8,123 nucleotides of DNA from Bdellovibrionaceae bacterium UBA5009 (GTDB lineage: Bacteria; Bdellovibrionota; Bdellovibrionia; Bdellovibrionales; Bdellovibrionaceae): the NCBI GenBank assembly GCA_002396665.1, contig DGYJ01000011.1, positions 48,865 through 56,987 on the forward strand, written 5' to 3'. The notes beneath the pieces were generated by a model, which worked only from the letters and a program-made list of their open reading frames with translations, was not told where the DNA came from and searched no databases. Shown here piece by piece: positions 1-6,233 of this stretch. A program made the translations under genes and the position numbers. How positions within the stretch are numbered: the stretch's first letter is position 1; every line of letters starts with the position of its first letter.

Positions 1-2
1 TT

Positions 3-137
3 TTTGACGGGCATTCGCAGAAGTGCCTGCGTACTACAGCGAACAACAACTGTGGATGGGATTATAAATTCTGTTGTGCTGACGGCATTAGAAGCGCAGT
101 ACGTCCGCGAAAAAAGAGATCAAAAGTCATAGTTTGA
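3..137 (+). CDS. C-terminal fragment of an unrecognised cysteine-containing protein
   Basis: The reading frame is open from the left edge to TGA at 135-137, giving 44 residues of a protein whose start lies outside the window. The fragment has four cysteines in two groups, the second reading NCGWDYKFCC, and ends in a basic tail (RPRKKRSK). Cysteine pairs of this kind are common in exported proteins, but no family can be named. The frame starting at base 1 is also open, to TAG at 130-132. I prefer frame 3 because of its cysteine and aromatic content, but the choice is not certain. A hairpin followed by a T-run overlaps the end, which supports a gene ending here. The convergent neighbour stops only 4 bases further on. 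Confidence 0.4.
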   Translation, partial: FDGHSQKCLRTTANNNCGWDYKFCCADGIRSAVRPRKKRSKVIV

Positions 138-143
138 TTTTTT
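119..143 (+). terminator. Short bidirectional intrinsic terminator between convergent genes
   Basis: ATCAAA (119-124) and TTTGAT (133-138) form a 6-bp stem with an 8-base loop, followed by five T on the + strand. On the minus strand the same hairpin is followed by CTCTTTTTT, so it could serve both converging genes. The stem is short and AT-rich, so strength is uncertain. The stop codon of the preferred + frame lies inside the 3' arm. Confidence 0.5.
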
Positions 144-996
144 ATTTAATTGAACGACCCACGCCTTGATTGGATCTTGCGGACCCATTCTTTTGTGTCA
201 CACCTGCGGAGTTCCCATGTTCACTTCGACACTTCGCTAGCTGCTGTGACGGAAGCGGTTCGAACAATGACTTCAACTGCTGAGTTGTTAAATAATAACG
301 ATCACCCAAGGCTTTGTTTTGTCTTTTTAAATTAAAAGAAAGAACATCCCGCCCATCGGCACTTTCTGCATTGGATTGAATTGTCATAACATCATTGTTA
401 TTATTTATCGATTTAGAAACTTTTAAAATTCCACCACGACTGAGGGGTAAATTTTTAGAGGCTTGAAAAATCGAAGGAGTCTGCTGAATATGGTAAAGTC
501 TTTTTTCGGCAGTATCATCCATGGCATAAAAAGAAGATTCATTATCAATGCTTGGCGACTGGCCATTTGATTTTCGAAGTTTCATTCTTTTTTCTGTTAA
601 AATTTTCGAGTATCCCACTGTCTTACTGCCTGCGTGGACTTTTGAAACGAATTGCACGTCACCAATTTGCAAATTTAATCTGCGCGAATAACCGATATTA
701 CTTTTTTCGTCTAAATTAGGCTGAACAGAAACTTTGTACCCATTAAGGTTAATTCGATAACTGTAGGTGCATTTTTTTGTATCAATAATTCGTTCAGTTT
801 TGATCACTGTTTCTGGGGACTTGGCTTGATTGATACGATCTTGTTCTGCCCGACGCTTGTTTTGCAAATAGGCTTCGGACTTAAAGTAATCCTGGCTAAT
901 TTGAGCCGCCGAGCGATGATCTTTTTCTTCTGCTCGAATTTTCATGGCAAAGAGCAGGACACAGATGATGCAGATGATAAATGTTAAGTTTCTCAT
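142..996 (-). CDS. Secreted protein of unknown function (284 aa)
   Basis: I do not recognise a family. Residues 1-22 form a Sec signal peptide: MRN, then a hydrophobic core FIICIICVLLFAM, with likely cleavage after IRA-22. The mature part is hydrophilic and basic. It begins with a helical, charged stretch (about 30-60, rich in K, R, E and Q), continues with a probable beta-rich core (about 75-245), and ends in a polar, glycine/serine/asparagine-rich tail (258-284) that looks disordered. Only two cysteines remain after cleavage, C76 and C256, and they could form one disulfide. A 9-base tandem repeat at 962-979 encodes the doubled Ile-Ile-Cys of the signal core. The ATG at 994-996 has no clear Shine-Dalgarno and directly abuts a hairpin. 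An in-frame stop lies just upstream, so no earlier start is possible. The transporter gene ends 72 bases upstream on the same strand. A periplasmic or outer-surface location is inferred from the signal peptide only. Confidence 0.75.
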   Translation of the reverse strand: MRNLTFIICIICVLLFAMKIRAEEKDHRSAAQISQDYFKSEAYLQNKRRAEQDRINQAKSPETVIKTERIIDTKKCTYSYRINLNGYKVSVQPNLDEKSNIGYSRRLNLQIGDVQFVSKVHAGSKTVGYSKILTEKRMKLRKSNGQSPSIDNESSFYAMDDTAEKRLYHIQQTPSIFQASKNLPLSRGGILKVSKSINNNNDVMTIQSNAESADGRDVLSFNLKRQNKALGDRYYLTTQQLKSLFEPLPSQQLAKCRSEHGNSAGVTQKNGSARSNQGVGRSIK

Positions 997-1016
997 GATG
1001 AGACCATCGGCTCATC
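997..1016 (-). promoter_or_regulatory. Hairpin abutting the start codon of the secreted-protein gene
   Basis: Read on the minus strand, GATGAG, an 8-base loop and CTCATC form a perfect 6-bp stem whose last base touches the ATG. It occupies the place where a ribosome binding site would be, and no good AGGAG is visible. It may restrain translation initiation or may be chance. No regulator is implied by the sequence. Confidence 0.35.
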
Positions 1017-1020
1017 GCAG

Positions 1021-1039
1021 AAAAACTTTAGCCTAAAGT
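1021..1039 (-). terminator. Weak possible terminator after the MFS gene
   Basis: ACTTTA-GCC-TAAAGT (1025-1039) is a 6-bp inverted repeat with a 3-base loop. On the minus strand it is followed by a run of T (1021-1025, first T paired). It lies about 30 bases beyond the transporter stop codon and before the next gene's start. The stem has only one G:C pair, so efficiency would be low and read-through into the secreted-protein gene is possible. Confidence 0.35.
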
Positions 1040-1068
1040 GGGGCTTTTTGTGATTAAAGCAAAAAAAC

Positions 1069-2319
1069 CTAGACCTCTTCGAAGTCTAAATCCTTACCAA
1101 AGGTTTCTTCAATCCTCCAGATCGAACCCAATGCCAAAGCAAAGCACACTGTGCCCACAACCAAGGCGGCTGTGCTTAACCCCATGGGGCCTTTTAAGGC
1201 AGAAAAAGAAAGGGTCGATATCACTGCCGAGCCACGCACGAAATTTGGAATTGTCGTGGCCACAGTGCCACGAAGATTTGTACCAAATTGCTCGGCCGCC
1301 ACTGTGACCAATACTGCCCAGTAACCTGCCGTGACACCCAATAAGAAACAAAGCAAATAAATCCACTCGACCGTAGAGCCTGCAGAATTAAGATATGTCA
1401 CTGACAATACAAAACCAGCTATCAGACAAGCCGCAATGGCTTTGCGACGACTTTGCAATACCTGACTAAGTAAACCACTCAGCAAATCCCCAAGGGCCAA
1501 GCCCAAGGATCCCCAAAGCAAAGCTTGTCCAGCGACGACCGGTCCATTGGATAAATTAAAATCCTTTGTTAGCTCTGGCGAAAATGTAAATAGAATTCCT
1601 GTGATAAAATAAATCGGAACCCCCAGGGCAAAGCATTTCAAGTATCGAAATCTTCGTTCTGGAGCCATTAGAAAAATCCACTGCTGAACCATGGTTTTTT
1701 TATTTTTACTTTCAGCATACATTTTTGATTCAAAAATTTGAAAACGCGTCAGCAATAAAAACAAACCTAAAATCCCGCCCAACAAATAGGACTGAGTCCA
1801 AGTTAACTTTTGCCCCACAAAGGATGCACAAACTGAACCCGTTAATCCTAAAGTGGCCACGATTGTAGTTCCAAGACCACGAACCTGGGGCGGAAGCTTT
1901 TCAGCAACCAAAGTAATGGCCGCACCCAATTCACCAGCCAATCCAAAACCAGTGACAAAACGACAAAGCACATACATTGGAACATCTGTCACAAATGCGT
2001 TCACAATATTACCAATGGAATAAATCAGAATTGACCCAAAAAGAACCGACAGACGCCCTTTTCGATCAGCCCAGTAACCCCAAAACAATCCGCCAACCAT
2101 CAATCCTATCATTTGAGCATTGTAGATAAGAATGCCATCTTTAAGTATTTGCTCTTCAGAAAGTCCAAAGCTTCGCAAAGAGGACGCTCGAACAACCCCA
2201 AAGAGTGTCAGATCAAACATATCGACAAAATAACCAAGTCCTGCAACCAGAACAGTCAAATTAATCACGGATTTAAAATCTTTTAGCTTCACAAAGCCCC
2301 CAATACTAAAATCAGACAT
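1069..2319 (-). CDS. Major facilitator superfamily transporter, proton-coupled organic-acid/metabolite type
   Basis: This 416-aa inner-membrane protein has about 12 hydrophobic segments, the usual MFS length and topology. Diagnostic motifs are visible. TM1 carries the D-x-x-D pair (DMFD, D33 and D36) typical of aromatic-acid and metabolite:H+ symporters. Loop 2-3 carries motif A (GGLFWGYWADRKGR, 76-89, with D85, R86 and R89). TM4 carries R120 and the glycine-rich RFVTGFGLAGELG ending at E130-G132. A PPQVRG loop (143-148) closes the first half. The second half has a degenerate motif A (G277-D278 to R291-R292) and EQFGTNLRG (343-351), the counterpart of the conserved E-x-x-x-T-x-x-R-G loop. These point to the sugar/organic-acid branch of MFS, but the substrate cannot be read from sequence. 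ATG is preceded by AGGA at close spacing. It is divergent from the depolymerase gene across 73 bases, which suggests a related substrate, possibly a hydroxy acid or other carboxylate; that is inference. Confidence 0.9.
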   Translation of the reverse strand: MSDFSIGGFVKLKDFKSVINLTVLVAGLGYFVDMFDLTLFGVVRASSLRSFGLSEEQILKDGILIYNAQMIGLMVGGLFWGYWADRKGRLSVLFGSILIYSIGNIVNAFVTDVPMYVLCRFVTGFGLAGELGAAITLVAEKLPPQVRGLGTTIVATLGLTGSVCASFVGQKLTWTQSYLLGGILGLFLLLTRFQIFESKMYAESKNKKTMVQQWIFLMAPERRFRYLKCFALGVPIYFITGILFTFSPELTKDFNLSNGPVVAGQALLWGSLGLALGDLLSGLLSQVLQSRRKAIAACLIAGFVLSVTYLNSAGSTVEWIYLLCFLLGVTAGYWAVLVTVAAEQFGTNLRGTVATTIPNFVRGSAVISTLSFSALKGPMGLSTAALVVGTVCFALALGSIWRIEETFGKDLDFEEV

Positions 2320-2343
2320 TATTCCTGAACCAACATTTCAAGG

Positions 2344-2378
2344 TTGTAAAGATAAAAGAAGTATTTTTAGAATATCAA
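2344..2378. promoter_or_regulatory. Overlapping divergent promoters between MFS and depolymerase genes
   Basis: On the plus strand TTGTAA (2344-2349) and TAGAAT (2368-2373) are 18 bp apart and sit correctly for the depolymerase gene. On the minus strand TTGATA (2378-2373) and TATCTT (2354-2349) are also 18 bp apart and face the transporter gene. The -10 of each shares one base with the -35 of the other, so polymerase could occupy only one at a time. The assignment rests on sigma70-like consensus matches alone. The TATCTT -10 recurs upstream of the 564-aa gene. Confidence 0.4.
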
Positions 2379-2382
2379 CTCT

Positions 2383-2386
2383 GGAG
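2383..2386 (+). promoter_or_regulatory. Ribosome binding site of the depolymerase gene
   Basis: GGAG lies six bases before the ATG at 2393. This fixes the start, so the protein begins with a 15-residue polar N-region ahead of the lipoprotein hydrophobic core. Confidence 0.65.
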
Positions 2387-2392
2387 AAACAC

Positions 2393-3505
2393 ATGCCCAC
2401 AAATTTGATCAATCAAAAAGCAGATCTGACATTGAAGTTGTTTAATTTCCTTATAATTACAATATTGAGTTCTTGCTCTACTTCCCGTGGGCCCTCAACA
2501 AGAACGCCAACGGATGCAAAATACGACCAAAAGTCAAATCGGCAGCTGGAGCACTTCACGGTGTCTGGATTATCCAGCGGCGCTTTTATGGCCCAACAAA
2601 TTTTTGTTACAAATTCTGATATTATCGACGGAGCCGCAAGTTTTGCTGGGGGCATCTACAACTGCTCTGCGGGACAAGCTTTGAACGCCCTCAATCTGTG
2701 CATGAAGACTCCGCAGAATATTCAGGTCAACAAATCAATTCAGTACGCCCTTGAACAAGAAAAAAAGAAAAAAATAAGTCCCACATCCAATTTAAAAAAT
2801 AAAAAAATTCTGATCTTCCAAGGCCTCAAAGACCCTGTCGTCAATTCCGTAGCCGCTGGAAAAGTTGAAGAATTTTACAAAAAATTTCAATCGCAAATCG
2901 TGAAGGAAATTTCTGCAGATTCTGGGCACGGATTCCCTTCGGCCCAAGGGGCCAACGAATGCCACGAATCCGCAAAACCATGGATGAACAAATGCTACAA
3001 GGGGGAATCCGTTTTTGACGGCGCAAAGTGGGTGCTGAATGAATTTTATGGCCCATTGAATGAAAAAACTTTTTACAAGGCCGATCATATTTTTCGAGTT
3101 TCGCAGAAGTTAACACGTGTTGATGGGTCCATGCTGTCGGATTATGGACATGTTTATATTCCAAAACAATGCCAGCAAGATCCCGCTTCATGCAAAACCC
3201 ATATCGCCATCCATGGCTGCCAGCAAAATCCAGAAACTGTCGGCTTGGAATTTATAACCCAATCTGGATACAACAATTGGGCAGAAACAAATTCATTAAT
3301 CATCTACTACCCTTCCGTCGACAAATCTTTGTTGAATCCAGCTGGATGCTGGGACTGGTGGGGCTATACAAGTTCTGATTTTGCGACTAAAGATTCCTTG
3401 CAAATTCAATCCATATTAAAAACAGCCAATCAAATTCAATCCGATCTTACAAATCACGAATTGCAAAATTTTATTTTACCCTTAACCCCTGGTGATCATG
3501 ATTAA
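2393..3505 (+). CDS. Poly(3-hydroxyalkanoate) depolymerase-like lipoprotein, type-2 catalytic domain
   Basis: This alpha/beta-hydrolase (370 aa) is predicted to cleave ester bonds of short-chain polyhydroxyalkanoate or a similar polyester. A hydrophobic core (15-25) followed by lipobox L-S-S-C28 marks a lipoprotein, lipid-anchored in the envelope. The Ser/Thr/Pro-rich linker (29-45) is followed by the lipase box GLSSG (59-63, nucleophile S61). Probable catalytic Asp is D147 in GLKDP, and probable catalytic His is H179 in DSGHGFP. The oxyanion-hole motif HGCQQN (274-279) comes after the triad, which is the permuted order of type-2 PHA depolymerases. NPAGCWDWWGY (315-325) is also typical of that family. 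There is no C-terminal linker or substrate-binding domain, so the protein is shorter than secreted granule-degrading enzymes. A lysine-rich insertion (KKKK, 124-127) sits in an A-run. Its end overlaps the dipeptidase start by 8 bases. Other esterase substrates remain possible. Confidence 0.85.
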   Translation: MPTNLINQKADLTLKLFNFLIITILSSCSTSRGPSTRTPTDAKYDQKSNRQLEHFTVSGLSSGAFMAQQIFVTNSDIIDGAASFAGGIYNCSAGQALNALNLCMKTPQNIQVNKSIQYALEQEKKKKISPTSNLKNKKILIFQGLKDPVVNSVAAGKVEEFYKKFQSQIVKEISADSGHGFPSAQGANECHESAKPWMNKCYKGESVFDGAKWVLNEFYGPLNEKTFYKADHIFRVSQKLTRVDGSMLSDYGHVYIPKQCQQDPASCKTHIAIHGCQQNPETVGLEFITQSGYNNWAETNSLIIYYPSVDKSLLNPAGCWDWWGYTSSDFATKDSLQIQSILKTANQIQSDLTNHELQNFILPLTPGDHD

Positions 3506-4781
3506 AAAATATTCGCTTTTCTTTAAGTCCATTGGACTATTTATTTTTTTAGTCGGAATCACTTATTCTGTTTTGTATTTTTATTACGTGCCGCAACTGA
3601 TTGATGCCAAAAACAATTATGTTCATTCCATAGATCCAAAAGTTGAAAATTCAAGCCCATCCAAGACTGAAATTAAAAGACATGGGCCACCCCCATGGCA
3701 CAATGAACTTCTGATCGCTGACCTGCACGCAGATACTCTTCTATGGAACCGTGACCTGATGAAGCGCTCAGACCGAGGCCATGTCGACATCCCGCGGATG
3801 GTGGAAGGAAATATTGGCCTTCAAGGGTTTTCCATGGTCACGCAAACACCACCTAAAATTTCTTACCAAGGAAACGCCAACGGCAAAGACAATATTATTT
3901 GGCTTGCCATTTTCCAGTCTTGGCCATTTTCTTCTTGGTTTAATTTATCCAAAAGAGCCTTTCATCAGATCGATCGATTGAGTGCTGCGGTAAGGGCCTC
4001 GGATCAGTTTTTTTTAATTCGCAACAAATCTGATCTTGAAAACTATTTGCAACTTCGCCTTCGTTATCAAAGTTCAAAAAGCCCTGATCAAAAAAAAATC
4101 ACTGCTGGTTTTTTAGCCCTTGAAGGGGCCCAGTCATTAACAGCAAATGTTGAAAACCCTTCGACGACTGAATCCCGAAAGCAATTAATGAATGAAATTT
4201 TACAACAGTATTACGAAGCAGGTGTTCGAATGATTAGCCCTGCGCACTTGACTGACAATTTCATCGGGGGCTCGCAGCAGGGAATGGAAAAGTACGGACT
4301 CACCGATCTTGGCTTTGAATGGTTAAAAAAAATGAATGACTTACATATGATCATCGACTTGGCCCATGCCTCTGAAAAAGTAATCTCTGATGTTTTAGAA
4401 AAATCATCATCCCCCGTGGTCGTCTCACACACCGGGGTCAAAGGGACCTGTGACAACAATCGTAATCTTTCCGATGAACAAATTCGCGCCATCGCTGCCA
4501 AAGGCGGCCTGATCGGAATCGGATTTTGGGAAGGCGCTACCTGCGGAAAAACTGTCGACGATATTGTAAAGGCCATTTTGTATGTCAAAAATCTTGTCGG
4601 AATTCAGCATGTGGCCTTGAGGTCTGACTGGGATGGATTTGTATCGACCCCCTTCGATGCCTCTGGGGTTGGACAGCTGAGCGGTGCACTTGCAGACGCT
4701 GGCTTATCGCAAGCAGAAGTGGCCCAAATCATGGGTGGGAATGTTTTTGAATTCCTGCTGAAGAATTTACCCCCGCATTAG
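3498..4781 (+). CDS. Membrane-anchored dipeptidase, peptidase family M19 (renal dipeptidase type)
   Basis: This is a dinuclear-zinc dipeptidase of the amidohydrolase superfamily, cleaving dipeptides and possibly D-amino-acid-containing ones. The N-terminus has one membrane segment (about 7-30) with no clear cleavage site, so the enzyme is probably anchored with its TIM-barrel outside the cytoplasm. All expected zinc ligands are present: H77 and D79 (LHADT), E209 (LEGAQ), H290 (LAHAS) and H311 (SHTG). The 21-residue gap between the two histidines equals that in human renal dipeptidase. R322 (NNRNLSDEQ) and D377 (SDWDG) match substrate-contact positions, and IMGGN (411-415) closes the domain. 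One oddity is R375, where the family usually has Gly (GSDxDG). I chose ATG 3498 (427 aa); GTG at 3492 would add two residues. It overlaps the depolymerase gene by 8 bases with only a weak GGTGA upstream, which suggests translational coupling. Confidence 0.93.
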   Translation: MIKKYSLFFKSIGLFIFLVGITYSVLYFYYVPQLIDAKNNYVHSIDPKVENSSPSKTEIKRHGPPPWHNELLIADLHADTLLWNRDLMKRSDRGHVDIPRMVEGNIGLQGFSMVTQTPPKISYQGNANGKDNIIWLAIFQSWPFSSWFNLSKRAFHQIDRLSAAVRASDQFFLIRNKSDLENYLQLRLRYQSSKSPDQKKITAGFLALEGAQSLTANVENPSTTESRKQLMNEILQQYYEAGVRMISPAHLTDNFIGGSQQGMEKYGLTDLGFEWLKKMNDLHMIIDLAHASEKVISDVLEKSSSPVVVSHTGVKGTCDNNRNLSDEQIRAIAAKGGLIGIGFWEGATCGKTVDDIVKAILYVKNLVGIQHVALRSDWDGFVSTPFDASGVGQLSGALADAGLSQAEVAQIMGGNVFEFLLKNLPPH

Positions 4782-4795
4782 AAATGCTTTCGCAG

Positions 4796-4815
4796 ACCAT
4801 AAGTGAAATTATGGT
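4796..4815 (+). other. Hairpin after the dipeptidase gene
   Basis: ACCATAA (4796-4802) and TTATGGT (4809-4815) form a perfect 7-bp stem with a 6-base loop, starting 14 bases after the dipeptidase stop. No T-run follows, so it is not a canonical intrinsic terminator. It may be an mRNA 3'-end stabiliser or a weak stop. Confidence 0.35.
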
Positions 4816-4839
4816 TAGGTATCAAAATTAAAAAAACCA

Positions 4840-4858
4840 TCTCATTTTGTCTCATTTT
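4840..4858 (+). repeat. Tandem 9-bp direct repeat upstream of hflX
   Basis: TCTCATTTT occurs at 4840-4848 and again at 4850-4858, a period of 10 bases or about one helical turn. It lies about 75 bases before the hflX start codon, in the position of an upstream regulatory site. A weak -10-like TATTCT or TATAAG (4895-4905) follows without a good -35. Binding of any protein here is speculation. Confidence 0.4.
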
Positions 4859-4916
4859 AAGAAAAAAAGGTGGCCAATAAGATCAATTCTCGATTATTCT
4901 ATAAGTAAGAAATCGT

Positions 4917-4923
4917 AAAGGAG
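4917..4923 (+). promoter_or_regulatory. Strong Shine-Dalgarno that fixes the TTG start of hflX
   Basis: AAAGGAG lies ten bases before TTG 4934. Upstream in the hflX frame there is a stop (TAA at 4916-4918) and no ATG or GTG, and downstream no ATG occurs before the conserved N-domain begins. The TTG is therefore the probable start. Confidence 0.7.
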
Positions 4924-4933
4924 ATGCTCAGAG

Positions 4934-6199
4934 TTGACACAAAAAACTAAAATCCAAGCGAACGAAAGAGTTATTGTTATTGGAGTTGGTCTTAAAACTG
5001 AGCCCCTGTCAGAAATCAAAGAAAATTTATTAGAGCTTGAAGAGTTAGTTATTTCTGCCGGTGGCGAAATCGTTGGTTCTTTGATTCAAACACTTCCGCA
5101 GTGGAATCCCGCCACACTGATTGGCACTGGCAAAGTCGATGAAGTTAAAGAAATGGTTGTGGACTCGAAGGCCCAACTTGTTGTCATTGACCATCAACTT
5201 TCTGGCGTGCAAGCAAGGAACTTAGAAACAGCCATAGGCGTGCGCGTCCTTGATCGCAACCAATTGATTCTTGATATCTTCGCCCTTCGCGCACAAACCT
5301 TTGAAGGAAAATTACAAGTCGAACTGGCACAACTTTTAGATCAGATGCCGCGCATGGTGGATGCCTGGATGGGATCCCTTTCACGCCAAGGATGTGGTAT
5401 CGGAACCCGGGGCCCCGGTGAGTCCGCCATCGAAAATGACCGTCGCCGTGTCCGCGAACGGGTTTCGATGATTAAGAAAAAACTTGAGGGCGTTCGTAAA
5501 AATCGCGCCCAACACAGAAGCTCACGTCGTCGCCATGAAATTCCAAGCTTTGCCCTTGTGGGATACACCAATACAGGAAAAAGCTCGATCTTAAATCGCC
5601 TGACAGGATCACAAGTTTTATCAAAAAATCAGGTCTTCGCCACCCTGGATCCAACAACCAGAAAAGTTTTTCTTCCCGGGGGCCCCCCTGCCGTTGTGAC
5701 CGATACGGTGGGATTTATTCGTAAACTTCCAACCCAATTGATTGAAGCCTTTAAAGCAACCCTTGAAGAAGCTGGTGAGGCCGATGTGTTATTGCACGTG
5801 GTGGACCTGTCTTCGCCAAATATGCTTCGCCAAATCGAAATCGTTGAAAAACTAATTGAAGAATTTAAATGGGAAAATAAAAAAATCATTCATGTCTTTA
5901 ACAAAGTCGACTGCGCCCCACTGGAAAGACAATTCCAAGTTCGACTGTTCCCCAGGGTCTTTGTCAGCGCACTGAACGGACAAGGCTTTGAACAATTAAA
6001 GACCATGATGGCCGAAGCTATCAATGAAATGCAAACCGATGTGCAACTTTATTTTCCCAAGGCCGAAGAATACAAGATTTTCGATTTGGGCCGGGAAACC
6101 CGAATTATCCGCAAGGAGTCTGCAACAGAGGGGACCATTTGCTACACCCAACTGTCACAGGTTTTACTGAATCGCTGGAAAGAGTATCTTGTTAAATAA
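4934..6199 (+). CDS. hflX: GTPase HflX
   Basis: HflX binds the 50S subunit and, in bacteria where it has been studied, splits or rescues stalled ribosomes under heat and other stress; it acts in the cytoplasm. The 421-aa length is normal for the family. The N-terminal HflX domain (about 10-130) includes NPATLIGTGKVDEV (58-71). It is followed by the glycine-rich linker RQGCGIGTRGPGES (151-164) and a basic coiled region (168-202). The G domain has G1 GYTNTGKS (210-217), G2 in ATLDPTTR (236-243), G3 DTVGF (257-261), G4 NKVD (323-326) and G5 SAL (345-347), then a short C-terminal domain. The linker departs from the common GPGETQLETDRR, reading GPGESAIENDRR here. The start is TTG with a strong Shine-Dalgarno. 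There is no hfq next door, unlike many proteobacteria; the gene appears to stand alone and ends in its own terminator. Confidence 0.97.
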   Translation: MTQKTKIQANERVIVIGVGLKTEPLSEIKENLLELEELVISAGGEIVGSLIQTLPQWNPATLIGTGKVDEVKEMVVDSKAQLVVIDHQLSGVQARNLETAIGVRVLDRNQLILDIFALRAQTFEGKLQVELAQLLDQMPRMVDAWMGSLSRQGCGIGTRGPGESAIENDRRRVRERVSMIKKKLEGVRKNRAQHRSSRRRHEIPSFALVGYTNTGKSSILNRLTGSQVLSKNQVFATLDPTTRKVFLPGGPPAVVTDTVGFIRKLPTQLIEAFKATLEEAGEADVLLHVVDLSSPNMLRQIEIVEKLIEEFKWENKKIIHVFNKVDCAPLERQFQVRLFPRVFVSALNGQGFEQLKTMMAEAINEMQTDVQLYFPKAEEYKIFDLGRETRIIRKESATEGTICYTQLSQVLLNRWKEYLVK

Positions 6200-6233
6200 T
6201 TCGAACAAGATACTCTTAAGTTCTTCTTTTTAA
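6180..6233 (+). terminator. Terminator of hflX, perfect 14-bp inverted repeat containing the stop codon
   Basis: AAGAGTATCTTGTT (6180-6193) pairs perfectly with AACAAGATACTCTT (6204-6217) around a 10-base loop. The hflX stop TAA (6197-6199) lies in the loop, so the last codons of hflX form the 5' arm. A T-rich tail (TTCTTCTTTTT, 6221-6231) follows on the plus strand. On the minus strand the hairpin comes just after the stop of the convergent gene but has only TTT after it, so it is a better terminator for hflX. Confidence 0.8.

Noticed and set aside
1..132. Frame 1 as the coding frame of the left-edge gene
   Set aside because: It is open but has a less distinctive composition than frame 3. 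The choice is weak and is stated as such in the feature entry.
1038..1366. Open frames on the plus strand and in another minus frame over the end of the transporter gene
   Set aside because: They lie wholly inside a gene with clear MFS motifs and have no protein-family features or ribosome binding sites.
2759..2777. A-rich run in the depolymerase gene as a frameshift site or sequencing error
   Set aside because: The reading frame is continuous on both sides and all downstream family motifs are in frame.
2792..3191. Two minus-strand open frames opposite the depolymerase
   Set aside because: They are antisense to a well-supported catalytic domain and have no credible start signals.
3492..3497. 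GTG start for the dipeptidase, two residues earlier
   Set aside because: No Shine-Dalgarno precedes it; ATG at 3498 gives the same protein and a short overlap typical of coupled genes. It cannot be fully excluded.
5184..5889. Several minus-strand open frames opposite hflX
   Set aside because: They are shadows of a conserved GTPase gene; composition is rich in Arg, Ser and Pro as expected for antisense frames.
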